From Frateuria_A sp051900415 (GTDB taxonomy: Bacteria; Pseudomonadota; Gammaproteobacteria; Xanthomonadales; Rhodanobacteraceae): a stretch of DNA of 64,000 bases. The stretch spans positions 1 to 64,000 of the forward strand of contig NZ_JBHZGL010000011.1 of the NCBI RefSeq assembly GCF_051900415.1, in the 5' to 3' direction. The notes below the pieces were generated by a model, which did not search any database, was not told where the DNA came from, and saw only the letters and a list, made by a program, of their open reading frames with translations. Of the stretch, positions 27,651 through 36,878 are shown piece after piece. The position numbers were made by a program, and so were the translations under genes. Numbering within the stretch: position 1 is the first letter of the stretch; each line of letters starts with the position of its first letter.

Positions 27651-28082
27651 CTAGCGTGCGGGGCGGCGGTGTTGCATGCGCTCGTCGATGTCGTTCTGCT
27701 CACGCCGCTCCTCGGCCTTGCGGTCCTGCTCGCGGTAGCGGTCGATCACGTTGTCCAGCGCGGCTTCGCGGGCGTGCGCGTCGCGCCACAGGCCGCGGAC
27801 CTGATCGAGCAGGCGGCGCTGGCGTTCGATCTCCAGCACCTGCTGGTCGATCGCCCGGTCGATGCGCTCGACGAATTGCTGGCGGTTCATCAGCGCGGTG
27901 GCCGTCAAACCACCGACACCGGCAGGGGTGGCGTATTCCTGGCGGTAGCCACGCAGCTCCATGAGCTGGCGCTCGGCCTTGGCCAGCCGCTGCTGCTGTT
28001 CGGCCAGCTTGAGCACGGCATCTTCGCTGCGCTGTTTGGCCTGGTCAGCGGCCGGCTGCAGGCGATTGGCGCGCTTGCTCAC
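27651..28082 (-). CDS. fliJ: Flagellar export chaperone FliJ
   Basis: 143 residues, almost entirely charged coiled-coil helix, as in FliJ, which sits in the stalk of the FliI ATPase ring. It begins at a GTG that overlaps the fliI stop (GTGA). The fliI-fliJ-fliK order supports the call more than the sequence, which is poorly conserved in this family. Confidence 0.88.
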   Translation of the reverse strand: MSKRANRLQPAADQAKQRSEDAVLKLAEQQQRLAKAERQLMELRGYRQEYATPAGVGGLTATALMNRQQFVERIDRAIDQQVLEIERQRRLLDQVRGLWRDAHAREAALDNVIDRYREQDRKAEERREQNDIDERMQHRRPAR

Positions 28083-29419
28083 GCGGTGGCCTCGGCGGCG
28101 AGGGCGTTCAGGGCGGCGATGCCGTCGGCGAGGTTCATCGGCTCATCCACTTCCTGCTGCAGGAACCCGCGCAGCCTGGGCCACATCACGATGGCCTGGT
28201 CGACCTGCGGATCCGAGCCCTTCTGGTAGGCGCCCACCGCGATCAGGTCGCGCTGCTGGCGGTAGGACGAGTAGACCTGGCGGAAACGTTGCGCGGCGCG
28301 CTGGTGCTCGCGCGCGGTGACCGCCGGCATGACGCGGCTGATCGAGGCTTCGATGTCGATCGCCGGGTAGTGGCCGGCTTCGGCCAGGTCGCGCGAGAGC
28401 ACGATGTGGCCGTCCAGGATCGCGCGCGCGGCGTCGGCGATCGGGTCGTGGCGGTAGTCGTCGCCCTCGGTCAGTACGGTGTAGAAGGCAGTGATCGAGC
28501 CGCGGCCCTCGGCATCGTTGCCGGCGCGCTCGACCAGTGCCGGCAGCATGGCGAACACGGACGGCGGATAGCCCTTGGTGGCCGGCGGCTCGCCGATGGC
28601 CAGCGCGATCTCGCGCTGGGCCTGGGCGTAGCGGGTGAGCGAGTCCATCAGCAGCAGCACGCGCTGGCCGCGGTCGCGGAACCATTCGGCGATGGCGGTG
28701 GCGTACTGCGCACCGCGCAGGCGCTTGAGCGGCGGCGCATCGGCCGGTGCGGCGACGATCACCGCGCGGCGGCGGCCTTCCACACCAAGGGTGTGCTCGA
28801 CGAATTCCTTCACCTCGCGGCCGCGCTCGCCGATCAGGGCCACCACGACGACGTCGGCGTCGGTGTACTTGGTCATCATGCCCAGCAGCGTGGACTTGCC
28901 GACGCCGGAGCCGGCGAACAACCCTAAGCGCTGGCCGCGGCCGACGGTGAGCAGCGCGTTGATCGCGCGCACGCCGGTGTCCAGCGGGGTGTCGATCGGC
29001 TTGCGTGCCATCGGGTTGATCGGTTCGGCCTTGAGCGCGGCATGTTCGCCGGTGTCGAGCGGGCCTTCGCCATCGAGCGGCACGCCGTCGGCGCCGATCA
29101 CGCGGCCCAGCAGGCCCGCGCCGACCGGCAGGCCGCCGGCGTGGGCGAGCGGGCGCACGCGCGCGTTGGGCAGCACGCCGTGCATTTCGCCGACGGGCAT
29201 CAGCAGCAGACGTTCATCGGCGAAACCGACGACTTCGGTGTCGAGCTGGCTGCCGTCGGCGGTGTCGACCAGGCAACGCGCGCCGAGCGCGGCTTCGCAG
29301 CCCTCGGCCTCGAGGGTGAGGCCGACCACGCGGCGCAGGCGGCCCTCGACGGTGAGCGTGTGGGCGGCCTGCGCACGCTGGCGGCGGCGGGCGAGTTGCT
29401 CGGTCCAGGCGCGGGTCAT
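28079..29419 (-). CDS. fliI: Flagellum-specific export ATPase FliI
   Basis: 446 residues. F1-ATPase-beta-like fold with Walker A GSGVGKST at 170-177 region, RGREVKEFVE, Walker B VLLLMDSLTRYA and the FAMLPALVERAGN block typical of FliI. It powers or unlocks export with FliH and FliJ. It is separated from fliH by 274 bases of REP-like DNA. Confidence 0.96.
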   Translation of the reverse strand: MTRAWTEQLARRRQRAQAAHTLTVEGRLRRVVGLTLEAEGCEAALGARCLVDTADGSQLDTEVVGFADERLLLMPVGEMHGVLPNARVRPLAHAGGLPVGAGLLGRVIGADGVPLDGEGPLDTGEHAALKAEPINPMARKPIDTPLDTGVRAINALLTVGRGQRLGLFAGSGVGKSTLLGMMTKYTDADVVVVALIGERGREVKEFVEHTLGVEGRRRAVIVAAPADAPPLKRLRGAQYATAIAEWFRDRGQRVLLLMDSLTRYAQAQREIALAIGEPPATKGYPPSVFAMLPALVERAGNDAEGRGSITAFYTVLTEGDDYRHDPIADAARAILDGHIVLSRDLAEAGHYPAIDIEASISRVMPAVTAREHQRAAQRFRQVYSSYRQQRDLIAVGAYQKGSDPQVDQAIVMWPRLRGFLQQEVDEPMNLADGIAALNALAAEATA

Positions 29420-29458
29420 GGGGCGGCCTGGTGGGTGATGGCATGGGGGATCCGGCGA

Positions 29459-29690
29459 GCTTCCCCCATCCGCCTGTCGGCACCTTCCCCCGTGGAACGG
29501 GGGAAGGATTCACTGACGAGCGTCCCTGCACCACCCTTTCCCCGCACGCGGGAGAAGGATCGAATATCTGCGCGTTTCCCCGCGGCGGACAGGACGGATC
29601 GAGCATGAGCGCTCGCCACCGGGTCCTTCCCCCGTTCCACGGGGGAAGGTGCCGACAGGCGGATGGGGGAAGCCTTGCCGCAGCCCATCA
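29459..29690. repeat. REP-like palindromes between fliI and fliH
   Basis: Two CCCCCGTGGAACGGGGG / CCCCCGTTCCACGGGGG palindromes, mirrored, each beside GGTGCCGACAGGCGGATGGGGG. Between them is a degenerate CCGCACGCGGG-type copy. The fliI-fliH gap is normally a few bases, so this is an insertion into the operon. Confidence 0.85.
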
Positions 29691-29693
29691 CGC

Positions 29694-30308
29694 TCACTCG
29701 CCTGCCTCGTCGCCAAGCACCGCGTCGATCATCACCGCCAGGCGCGTTTCCACCCGCGCATCGAGGCGTGAGCGCTCGCTATCGAGCAGGCAATCACCCC
29801 GCTTGAGCGCCGGATCGGCCACCAGCTGCCAGTGCGTTTCGGTGGCCTCCAGCTCGCGCATCAGGGCCAGATCATCCGGATGCAGCCGCACGCGCAGCTC
29901 ACGCGTGGCGGCGGGCAGCGCGGCGGCGGCCTGGCGCACGGCCTGCGCGATCAGCTCCGGGCGCGCGGCCAGTTCCTGGGCGATCACGCGGCGGGCGACG
30001 AGCATCGCCAGTTGCGCCAGTTCCTGCTCCACCGCGGCATCGAGCGCTTCGAGCGGGCGTGCCGCCTGCTCGCAGATCGATGCCAGCCGCGCCAGCTGCT
30101 CGCGCCCCTGCGCGCGCGCCTCGGCCAGGCCCTGGGCCAGGCCGGCGGCGTGGCCTTCCTCACGCGCCTGGTGCTCGAGCGCTTCCAGGTCGCTGACGGT
30201 CGGATGGTTCGGCGCCTCGGCGGGCGCCGGGGCGGGCGCGCCGCCGACCTGCGGCGGCTCCCAGCGCTGGTAGCCGGCGCCTGCCTCGCGGGTGAGCACG
30301 GCACTCAT
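29694..30308 (-). CDS. fliH: Flagellar export ATPase regulator FliH
   Basis: 204 residues. A Pro/Ala-rich N terminus with aromatic residues (YQRWEPP) is followed by a long helix with small-residue repeats (GLAQGLAEARAQGRE) and a C-terminal V-ATPase-E-like domain (RLHPDDLALM). FliH dimers hold FliI and dock to FliN. The start overlaps the fliG stop (ATGA). Confidence 0.9.
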   Translation of the reverse strand: MSAVLTREAGAGYQRWEPPQVGGAPAPAPAEAPNHPTVSDLEALEHQAREEGHAAGLAQGLAEARAQGREQLARLASICEQAARPLEALDAAVEQELAQLAMLVARRVIAQELAARPELIAQAVRQAAAALPAATRELRVRLHPDDLALMRELEATETHWQLVADPALKRGDCLLDSERSRLDARVETRLAVMIDAVLGDEAGE

Positions 30309-31312
30309 CAGACCAGGTCATCCGAACTGCCGAGGGTGATCTGGCCGGCATCGGCCAGGCGGCGGGCGATGCCGAGGATTTCCTTCTGCGCCGCGTCCAC
30401 TTCGGACACGCGCACGGGGCCGGCCACTTCCAGGTCGTCGCGCAGCATGTCGGCGGCGCGCTTGGACATGTTGGCGAACATCTTTTCGCGGATCGAGGGT
30501 TCGGCACCCTTGAGCGCCACGATCAGGCGCGGCGACGGCACTTCGCGCAGCAGCGCCTGCATCGAGCGGTCGTCCAGCTCCACCAGGTCGTCGAAGACGA
30601 ACATCAGGTCTTCGATCTTGCTGCCCAGGTTCGCATCGTGGCTGCGGATGGCGGCCATCAACTCGGCCTCACGGCTGGTTTCCATCGCGTTGAGGATGTT
30701 GGCCGCGGCCTTAAGGCCGCCCACGCTGGCGGACTTGAGCTTGTTGGTGTTACCGGAGAACTGGCGCTCCATGATCTCGTCCAGCTCGTTGAGCGCGTGC
30801 GGCTGCACGCCATCGAGCGTGGCGATGCGCATGATCGCGTCCGAACGCGTGCGCGCCGGCAGGTAGCCGAGCACTTCGGCGGCCTGGTCGTGTTCAAGGT
30901 GGGCCAGCACCAGCGCGATGATCTGCGGATGTTCCTGGCCGACCATCTCGGCGATGGCGCGGCCTTCCATCCACTTCAGCGACTCCAGCCCCTTGCTGGA
31001 ACGGCCGAGCAGGATGCGATCGATCAGGCTGCCGGCCTTGGTCTCGCCCAGCGCGTTGGTGAGGATCTTGCGGATGTAGTCCTCGGTGCCGACGCCGAGC
31101 GCGGTCTGCGAGCCCATGTCGTCGTGCAGCCGGGTGAGCACCTTGTCGACCTGCTCGCGCGAGACCGAGCTGAGGCTGGCCATGGCCTGGCCAACCGCCT
31201 GCACGTCGCGCGCGGACAGATGCTTGAGGACCTCGGCGGCGTCCTGCTCGCCCAGGGTGAGCAGCAGGATCGCGGCACGCTGGGCGCCGGTGATTTGCGG
31301 TTCCTGTTTCAT
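30308..31312 (-). CDS. fliG: Flagellar motor switch protein FliG
   Basis: 334 residues from the ATG at 31312; a GTG two codons upstream is possible. The N-terminal domain (AILLLTLGEQDAAEVLKHL), the middle domain with the EHPQ motif (GQEHPQIIALVLAHL) and the C-terminal torque domain with charged residues (KIEDLMFVFDDLVELDDRS) are all present. FliG sits between the FliF ring and the stators. Confidence 0.96.
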   Translation of the reverse strand: MKQEPQITGAQRAAILLLTLGEQDAAEVLKHLSARDVQAVGQAMASLSSVSREQVDKVLTRLHDDMGSQTALGVGTEDYIRKILTNALGETKAGSLIDRILLGRSSKGLESLKWMEGRAIAEMVGQEHPQIIALVLAHLEHDQAAEVLGYLPARTRSDAIMRIATLDGVQPHALNELDEIMERQFSGNTNKLKSASVGGLKAAANILNAMETSREAELMAAIRSHDANLGSKIEDLMFVFDDLVELDDRSMQALLREVPSPRLIVALKGAEPSIREKMFANMSKRAADMLRDDLEVAGPVRVSEVDAAQKEILGIARRLADAGQITLGSSDDLV

Positions 31313-31318
31313 CGACAC

Positions 31319-32992
31319 TTAGCCGCCATCCTCGCCGACCCAGTTGCGGACCACTTGCGCCACTTGTTTGGGGTTGTCGCTCACCATGCGCCGGGCCAGG
31401 CCCACCTTCTGCTCGTAACCGATCACCTGCGGTCCGGCCAGCCGGTCCCGCTCGTCCCCCTCGTCATCGGCAATGCGCACCGAAACCGTAGGCACGTTGC
31501 CGGCGACGGCGAGAGCCTGCTGCGGCGCACCGCGCAGCAACCCCTTCAGCAGTGGGCGCAGCAGCCCGAAGGCGACGATCAGCGCGATCAGCACACCGAT
31601 CGCCTGCTTGATGAGGTCCAGCGCGCCGGGGCGCTGCCACAGCGGCGCCTGTTCGGGAGCATCGGTGGCCGGCGTCATGCGGAAGGCCTGGTTGATCACG
31701 CTGACGCTGTCGCCGCGGGTCTGGTCGAAGCCGACCGCGTTCTTGGCCAGTTGCGTGAGGTGGTCCAGTTCCTGCGCGGTGAACGGCACGCTGGTGTCGC
31801 CCTTGGGCCCGCTGACGGTCTTGTTGTCGACCACGACCGCGACGCTCAGGCGCGCCAGCCGGCCGGCCGGGTCGCTGGTGTGGCTGATGGTGCGGTCCAG
31901 TTCGTAGTTACGGGTGGCGCTGGAGGAGCTGTCGCCGGTGCTGGTCTGCGCAGTGGCGGTCGGCGCGGCCGCGGCCTTGCCGCCGGCGTTGGGGTTGGCG
32001 GCGGTCGGCTGCGCGGCCATCACCGGCGGCTGGTTGCTGAGTGCACCGGGCACACCACCCTCGGCGGCGCTGCCGTCGGCGTGGTGTTCGCTGCTGGTCT
32101 GCTCGCTGCGCAGCGCGGGGTGTTCGTGGTCGAAGGTTTCGCTGGCCTTTTCGGTGGCGCTGAAGTCCAGGTCCACGGAGACCTGCGCATGCACCTTGCC
32201 CGGGCCGACCAGCGGCGTGAGCAGTTCCTCGATGCGCTGCGCGTAGCTGTTTTCCATGCGCGTCGCCAGCCGCAGGCGGCTGTCGCCGACCGCGGCGGCG
32301 CTGTCCGGGTCGCTGCCGGTGAGGAGCTGGCCCTGCTGGTCGATCACCGAGACCTGCTTGGCATCCAGGTCCGGTACCGAGGCGGCGACCAGGTGCACGA
32401 TCGCGGCCACCTGGCTGGCGTCGAGCTGGCGACCGGGATAGAGCGTGACCAGCACCGAAGCGCTGGCCTCGCGGCTGTCACGGATGAAGGCCGACGGCTT
32501 GGCCAGCGCCAGGTGCACGCGCGCGGCGCGCACACCCTGCAGGCTGCCGATGGTGTTGCCCAGGTCGGTCTCGAGCATCTGCTGGTAGCGCGTGCGCTCG
32601 GCCAGGTCGCTCATGCCGAAGGGCGAGTCGGCCTGCGGCACGGAGTTGGTGGCCGTTCCCTGCGGCAGCCCCTGCCCGGCCAGGCGCAGGCGCACCGCAG
32701 CGAGGTCGGAGGCCGGCACCATGATCGAGCTGCCGTCGTTGCCGAGCTGGTAGGGCGTGTTGGTCGACTGCAGCGCCTGCGTGATCGCGGCGGCGTCCTG
32801 CTGGCCCAGGCCCGCGTAGAGCAGGCCCCAGTTCGGGCCGCGCGACCACAGCACCACCGCCACGCCCAGCGCGACGGCCGCGGCCATGCCGACCAGCAGC
32901 AGCAACTGGCGGGAGGCCGGGCTGCGCGCGAGCTGCTTGAGGTCGAAGCGGTTGGCGGGGCTGTCGGTGGTGGCGATGGCGTTGTCAGCCAT
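31319..32992 (-). CDS. fliF: Flagellar MS-ring protein FliF
   Basis: 557 residues. Membrane helices at about 28-48 and about 435-455 flank a periplasmic part with ring-building motifs (YAGLGQQDAAAITQAL, ETDLGNTIGSLQGVRAARVHL) and a long Ser/Gly/Ala-rich stretch around 290-370. The cytoplasmic tail ends in the FliG-binding segment (VAQVVRNWVGEDG). FliF is the first assembly platform of the basal body. It follows fliE by 47 bases. Confidence 0.96.
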   Translation of the reverse strand: MADNAIATTDSPANRFDLKQLARSPASRQLLLLVGMAAAVALGVAVVLWSRGPNWGLLYAGLGQQDAAAITQALQSTNTPYQLGNDGSSIMVPASDLAAVRLRLAGQGLPQGTATNSVPQADSPFGMSDLAERTRYQQMLETDLGNTIGSLQGVRAARVHLALAKPSAFIRDSREASASVLVTLYPGRQLDASQVAAIVHLVAASVPDLDAKQVSVIDQQGQLLTGSDPDSAAAVGDSRLRLATRMENSYAQRIEELLTPLVGPGKVHAQVSVDLDFSATEKASETFDHEHPALRSEQTSSEHHADGSAAEGGVPGALSNQPPVMAAQPTAANPNAGGKAAAAPTATAQTSTGDSSSSATRNYELDRTISHTSDPAGRLARLSVAVVVDNKTVSGPKGDTSVPFTAQELDHLTQLAKNAVGFDQTRGDSVSVINQAFRMTPATDAPEQAPLWQRPGALDLIKQAIGVLIALIVAFGLLRPLLKGLLRGAPQQALAVAGNVPTVSVRIADDEGDERDRLAGPQVIGYEQKVGLARRMVSDNPKQVAQVVRNWVGEDGG

Positions 32993-33039
32993 GGGGAAGA
33001 ATCATCCGTAAAGCGAAAGGGAGAACGTCAGGCCGGTGC

Positions 33040-33363
33040 TTACACCGGCATGTTCATGATTTCCTTGTAGGCATCGACCAGCTTGTTGCGCACTTCGGTC
33101 ATCGTGCGCAGCGAGAGGTCGGCCTTCTGGATCGCCACCATCGTGCGGCCAAGGTCCGCCCCCGGATCGCCGCGCTCGAACGCCGCCGCCATCTGGCCGG
33201 CCTGCTGCTGGCTCTGCCCCACGCTGCCGATCGACTCCTTCAGCAGCGCGCCGAAGTCCGCCTTCGCCGCCGGCGTGGCCTTCAGCGCGGTCTCCGCCGG
33301 ACGCACCTGGCTGGAGATCTGGCGCATCTGGGCGAGCAGGTTGTTGACGTCGATGGTGCTCAT
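33040..33363 (-). CDS. fliE: Flagellar hook-basal body protein FliE
   Basis: 107 residues with the FliE signature in its second half (DFGALLKESIGSV, GDPGADLGRTMVAIQKADLS, VRNKLVDAYKEIMNMPV). FliE joins the MS ring to the rod and opens the export gate. It is the first gene of the fliEFGHIJ series, behind a sigma-54-like promoter. Confidence 0.95.
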   Translation of the reverse strand: MSTIDVNNLLAQMRQISSQVRPAETALKATPAAKADFGALLKESIGSVGQSQQQAGQMAAAFERGDPGADLGRTMVAIQKADLSLRTMTEVRNKLVDAYKEIMNMPV

Positions 33364-33404
33364 GTCGGGTTTCCGGCGCGTGGCGGGTTTTCAGAAGTGG
33401 GGTT

Positions 33405-33419
33405 GCACGAGGTGTGCCA
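33405..33419 (-). promoter_or_regulatory. Probable sigma-54 promoter of the fliE operon
   Basis: On the minus strand TGGCAC at 33419-33414 and GTGC at 33408-33405 are separated by five bases. The -24 box is exact, the -12 box differs at its first T but keeps the essential GC. It is about 45 bases upstream of the fliE ATG. Confidence 0.65.
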
Positions 33420-33454
33420 GCTCTGCAGGGCCCCGATAGTGCGGAGATGCCGCC

Positions 33455-33608
33455 TTAGCCCTCTCCCCCGGCAATGCCGGGGGAGAGGGTTGGGAGACGG
33501 GGAGGCTCCTGGGGTTGGCTCTGCTTTTGACGAGAGCGAAGAGCGAAAGGCCTCCCCCTCTCCCCAACCCTCTCCCCCGGCCTGCGGCTGGGGGAGAGGG
33601 AGTAAGAG
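33455..33608. repeat. CCCTCTCCCCC-type REP pair between fliE and fleQ
   Basis: CCCTCTCCCCCGGCAATGCC plus GGGGGAGAGGG forms one hairpin and a second, CTCTCCCCCGGCCTGCGGCT plus GGGGGAGAGGG, follows about 100 bases on. This is a different family from the GGGGGAAGGTGCC elements elsewhere. It lies downstream of fleQ and may end its transcript. Confidence 0.75.
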
Positions 33609-33616
33609 CTGAAGGC

Positions 33617-35044
<1,428 letters not shown>

Positions 35045-35424
35045 TGTGTATGCCCTCCGCTTGACGCTCTGAACGACGAACCGCCGACTGTCCTGCAGTG
35101 TTCGTACTTCTTGGACCGCCGGCTTTCCGTCACCGGTCACGCGAGGGAGGGAGCAAGAAGAAGGCCAGCAGGGACGGCAGTTCGCACTGTCCGCGGACGG
35201 ACGAGTGGCCCTAATGCGTCACATGTGAAAATCGCGTCGAAAGGACGTTACGCGGGAACCGAGCAACGGCGACGGTTTGCCGGCGCCACGCATCCGTCGG
35301 CGGAGTGACACAGCACGACACCGTCACCCCGGGCCACCGTCAAACGGACGGCGCGGGATGTGGTGATTTTGTGAAGTGCTTCACGAGTTGGCCGTGCAGC
35401 GCTTCACGCTGCGACGGCGGACGG
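35045..35424. other. 380-base regulatory gap upstream of fleQ with two short palindromes
   Basis: No gene is credible here. GTGAAGTGCTTCAC at 35372-35385 is a perfect dyad, and GCAGCGCTTCACGCTGC at 35397-35413 is a second hairpin; both are just downstream of the PilZ-like gene and far upstream of fleQ. They could be a terminator region or operators. No sigma-54 motif was found, consistent with a sigma-70-driven fleQ. Confidence 0.5.
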
Positions 35425-35979
35425 TCAGATGCCAGCCTGACGCGCACCTGCCACTTTGCGTCGGTGGTGACGAAACACGAACCGTTCGAGTGACGCTGCG
35501 ACGCCATCGCCCAGTGTGTGAAAGGCGACGAAGGCGCTGCCGTCGTCGAACCGGCGTTCCACGTACGCGGGCAGCTCCAGCGGCATGCCCGGGCAGGCGT
35601 CGAAGCGCAGGCGCAACATCAGCCCCTCGCCAGCGGGAACCAGCGCCGCCGGCAATACGGCGCCGATGGCGTTGAAGCGCAACGCCTGGCGCGGCGGCAG
35701 CGCATCGGCGGGTGTCGCCACGCGGTTGATCATGTCGATCAGCGCGTTGAGCTTGGCGTCCAGCCTCGACAGTTCCTGCATCACCGGGCTGTCGTCGTCA
35801 GGGGTTTCGGCGCGGCGTTCTTCCAGCGCGGCGACCGAAGCGAGCGCGGCAGCATTGCGCTCGGCCAGGCGCTGGGCGAGCCCTTCGGGGAGCGGCCAGG
35901 CAAGCGCCTGGCTGTCGGCATGCCAGCTGTCCTCGCAGGCAAGCCGCTGCTCGAACTCGTTCCAGGCGCTGGCGGTCAT
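35425..35979 (-). CDS. Atypical PilZ-like protein with coiled-coil N terminus
   Basis: 184 residues. A helical stretch at about 37-87 with heptad-like Leu spacing precedes a small beta domain. RQALR at 97-101 fits the PilZ RxxxR motif, but the second c-di-GMP motif (D/NxSxxG) is not recognisable; FNAIG stands in its place. C-terminal VAFHTLGDGVAASLERFVFR resembles PilZ C-terminal helices. An atypical coiled-coil PilZ protein is known in Xanthomonas. Its place between fliT and fleQ suggests a motility role; whether it binds c-di-GMP is uncertain. Confidence 0.6.
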   Translation of the reverse strand: MTASAWNEFEQRLACEDSWHADSQALAWPLPEGLAQRLAERNAAALASVAALEERRAETPDDDSPVMQELSRLDAKLNALIDMINRVATPADALPPRQALRFNAIGAVLPAALVPAGEGLMLRLRFDACPGMPLELPAYVERRFDDGSAFVAFHTLGDGVAASLERFVFRHHRRKVAGARQAGI

Positions 35980-36017
35980 GTCGTTTCTCCGACGGGGGCT
36001 TTCATCGGGGGTGAGTA

Positions 36018-36033
36018 TGCAAGCGGCGGGCCG
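36018..36033 (-). promoter_or_regulatory. Weak candidate sigma-54 promoter of the PilZ-like gene
   Basis: On the minus strand CGGCCC at 36033-36028 and TTGCA at 36022-36018 are five bases apart. The -12 box is perfect, the -24 box keeps GG but has two mismatches. It lies in the 199-base gap between fliT and the PilZ-like gene, which otherwise holds degenerate CTCTCCC-type repeat remnants. Confidence 0.35.
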
Positions 36034-36178
36034 GTTCTTATGAATAGCTTCGTCCGCAGGACGACGTTCGCCCGATCTTTCTCATCTTTGATGAGCGCAG
36101 GGGGAGAGGGAGCAGAGGCTCGAAACTTCCCGCAAGCCTTGGCCCCTCCTCACCCCAGCCCTTAGAGGGAGCAACGCT

Positions 36179-36457
36179 TTAGCCGCCGTAGGCGGCGATC
36201 GCGCGGGCGCGGTCCTGCCCGACCTGCCACTGCTCGCCGGCGTGGTCGCGTGCCTGGGTGACCAGTGCACTCAACTCCCGATCCAGCGCCAGCAGTTCGC
36301 CCAGTTGGCGCACGCTGTCCCCGTCCTGTGTCACCGGTCGCATGACCAGCGGATGGCGTTCGGCCTCCAGCGCGACCAGTTGCTCCCAGTCACCGGCACG
36401 GGCGGCCTCGAGCATGGCGCGGGTCAGCGTCAGGGCAAGTGGCAACGCGTCGTTCAT
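36179..36457 (-). CDS. fliT: FliT-like flagellar chaperone
   Basis: 92 residues, all helical, with the pattern ML..A..GDWE.L..LE..R that is typical of FliT-family chaperones. It overlaps the end of fliS (ATGA) and sits in the conserved fliD-fliS-fliT order. FliT binds the filament cap FliD. The sequence is too short and variable for certainty; position is the main support. Confidence 0.65.
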   Translation of the reverse strand: MNDALPLALTLTRAMLEAARAGDWEQLVALEAERHPLVMRPVTQDGDSVRQLGELLALDRELSALVTQARDHAGEQWQVGQDRARAIAAYGG

Positions 36458-36864
36458 GCGGCGGCGCCGGTGGGGCGACGCGCTTCGAGCGGTACCTGTA
36501 CCCAGCTGCTTCGCACCTTCTGCAGCAGCGTGCTGACTTCGTCGAGTGCACCCACGTCGTTGCGCAGGTTGGCGTGCAGCAGGCGGCGGCTCATGTAGTC
36601 GTAGAGCTGGTCGAGCTGGCCGACCAGCGGCGTCTCGACCTCGTGGTTGAGCGCATCGCGCAGGCCACCAATGATTTCGATACAGCGGCCGATCACTTCG
36701 CCCTTGGGGCCAATTTCGCCGCGCTGCATGTGGCCGCGCGCGGTGACCAGGCGCTCCAGCGCGCCGTCCATCAGCAACGTGATCAGGCCATGGGGATCGG
36801 CCGATTCCACGCCGCCGTGCGAGCGGATCTGCTGGTAGGCGCCTGCGCCGTATCCGAATGCCAT
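36454..36864 (-). CDS. fliS: Flagellin export chaperone FliS
   Basis: 136 residues. Typical FliS features are the N-terminal GAYQQIRSHGGVESADPHGLI segment, with DPHxLI, and the helical bundle ending in LYDYMSRRLLHANLRND. FliS binds the C terminus of flagellin to keep it unfolded for export. It follows fliD by 14 bases. Confidence 0.95.
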   Translation of the reverse strand: MAFGYGAGAYQQIRSHGGVESADPHGLITLLMDGALERLVTARGHMQRGEIGPKGEVIGRCIEIIGGLRDALNHEVETPLVGQLDQLYDYMSRRLLHANLRNDVGALDEVSTLLQKVRSSWVQVPLEARRPTGAAA

Positions 36865-36878
36865 GGTCGGTTCCTCGC

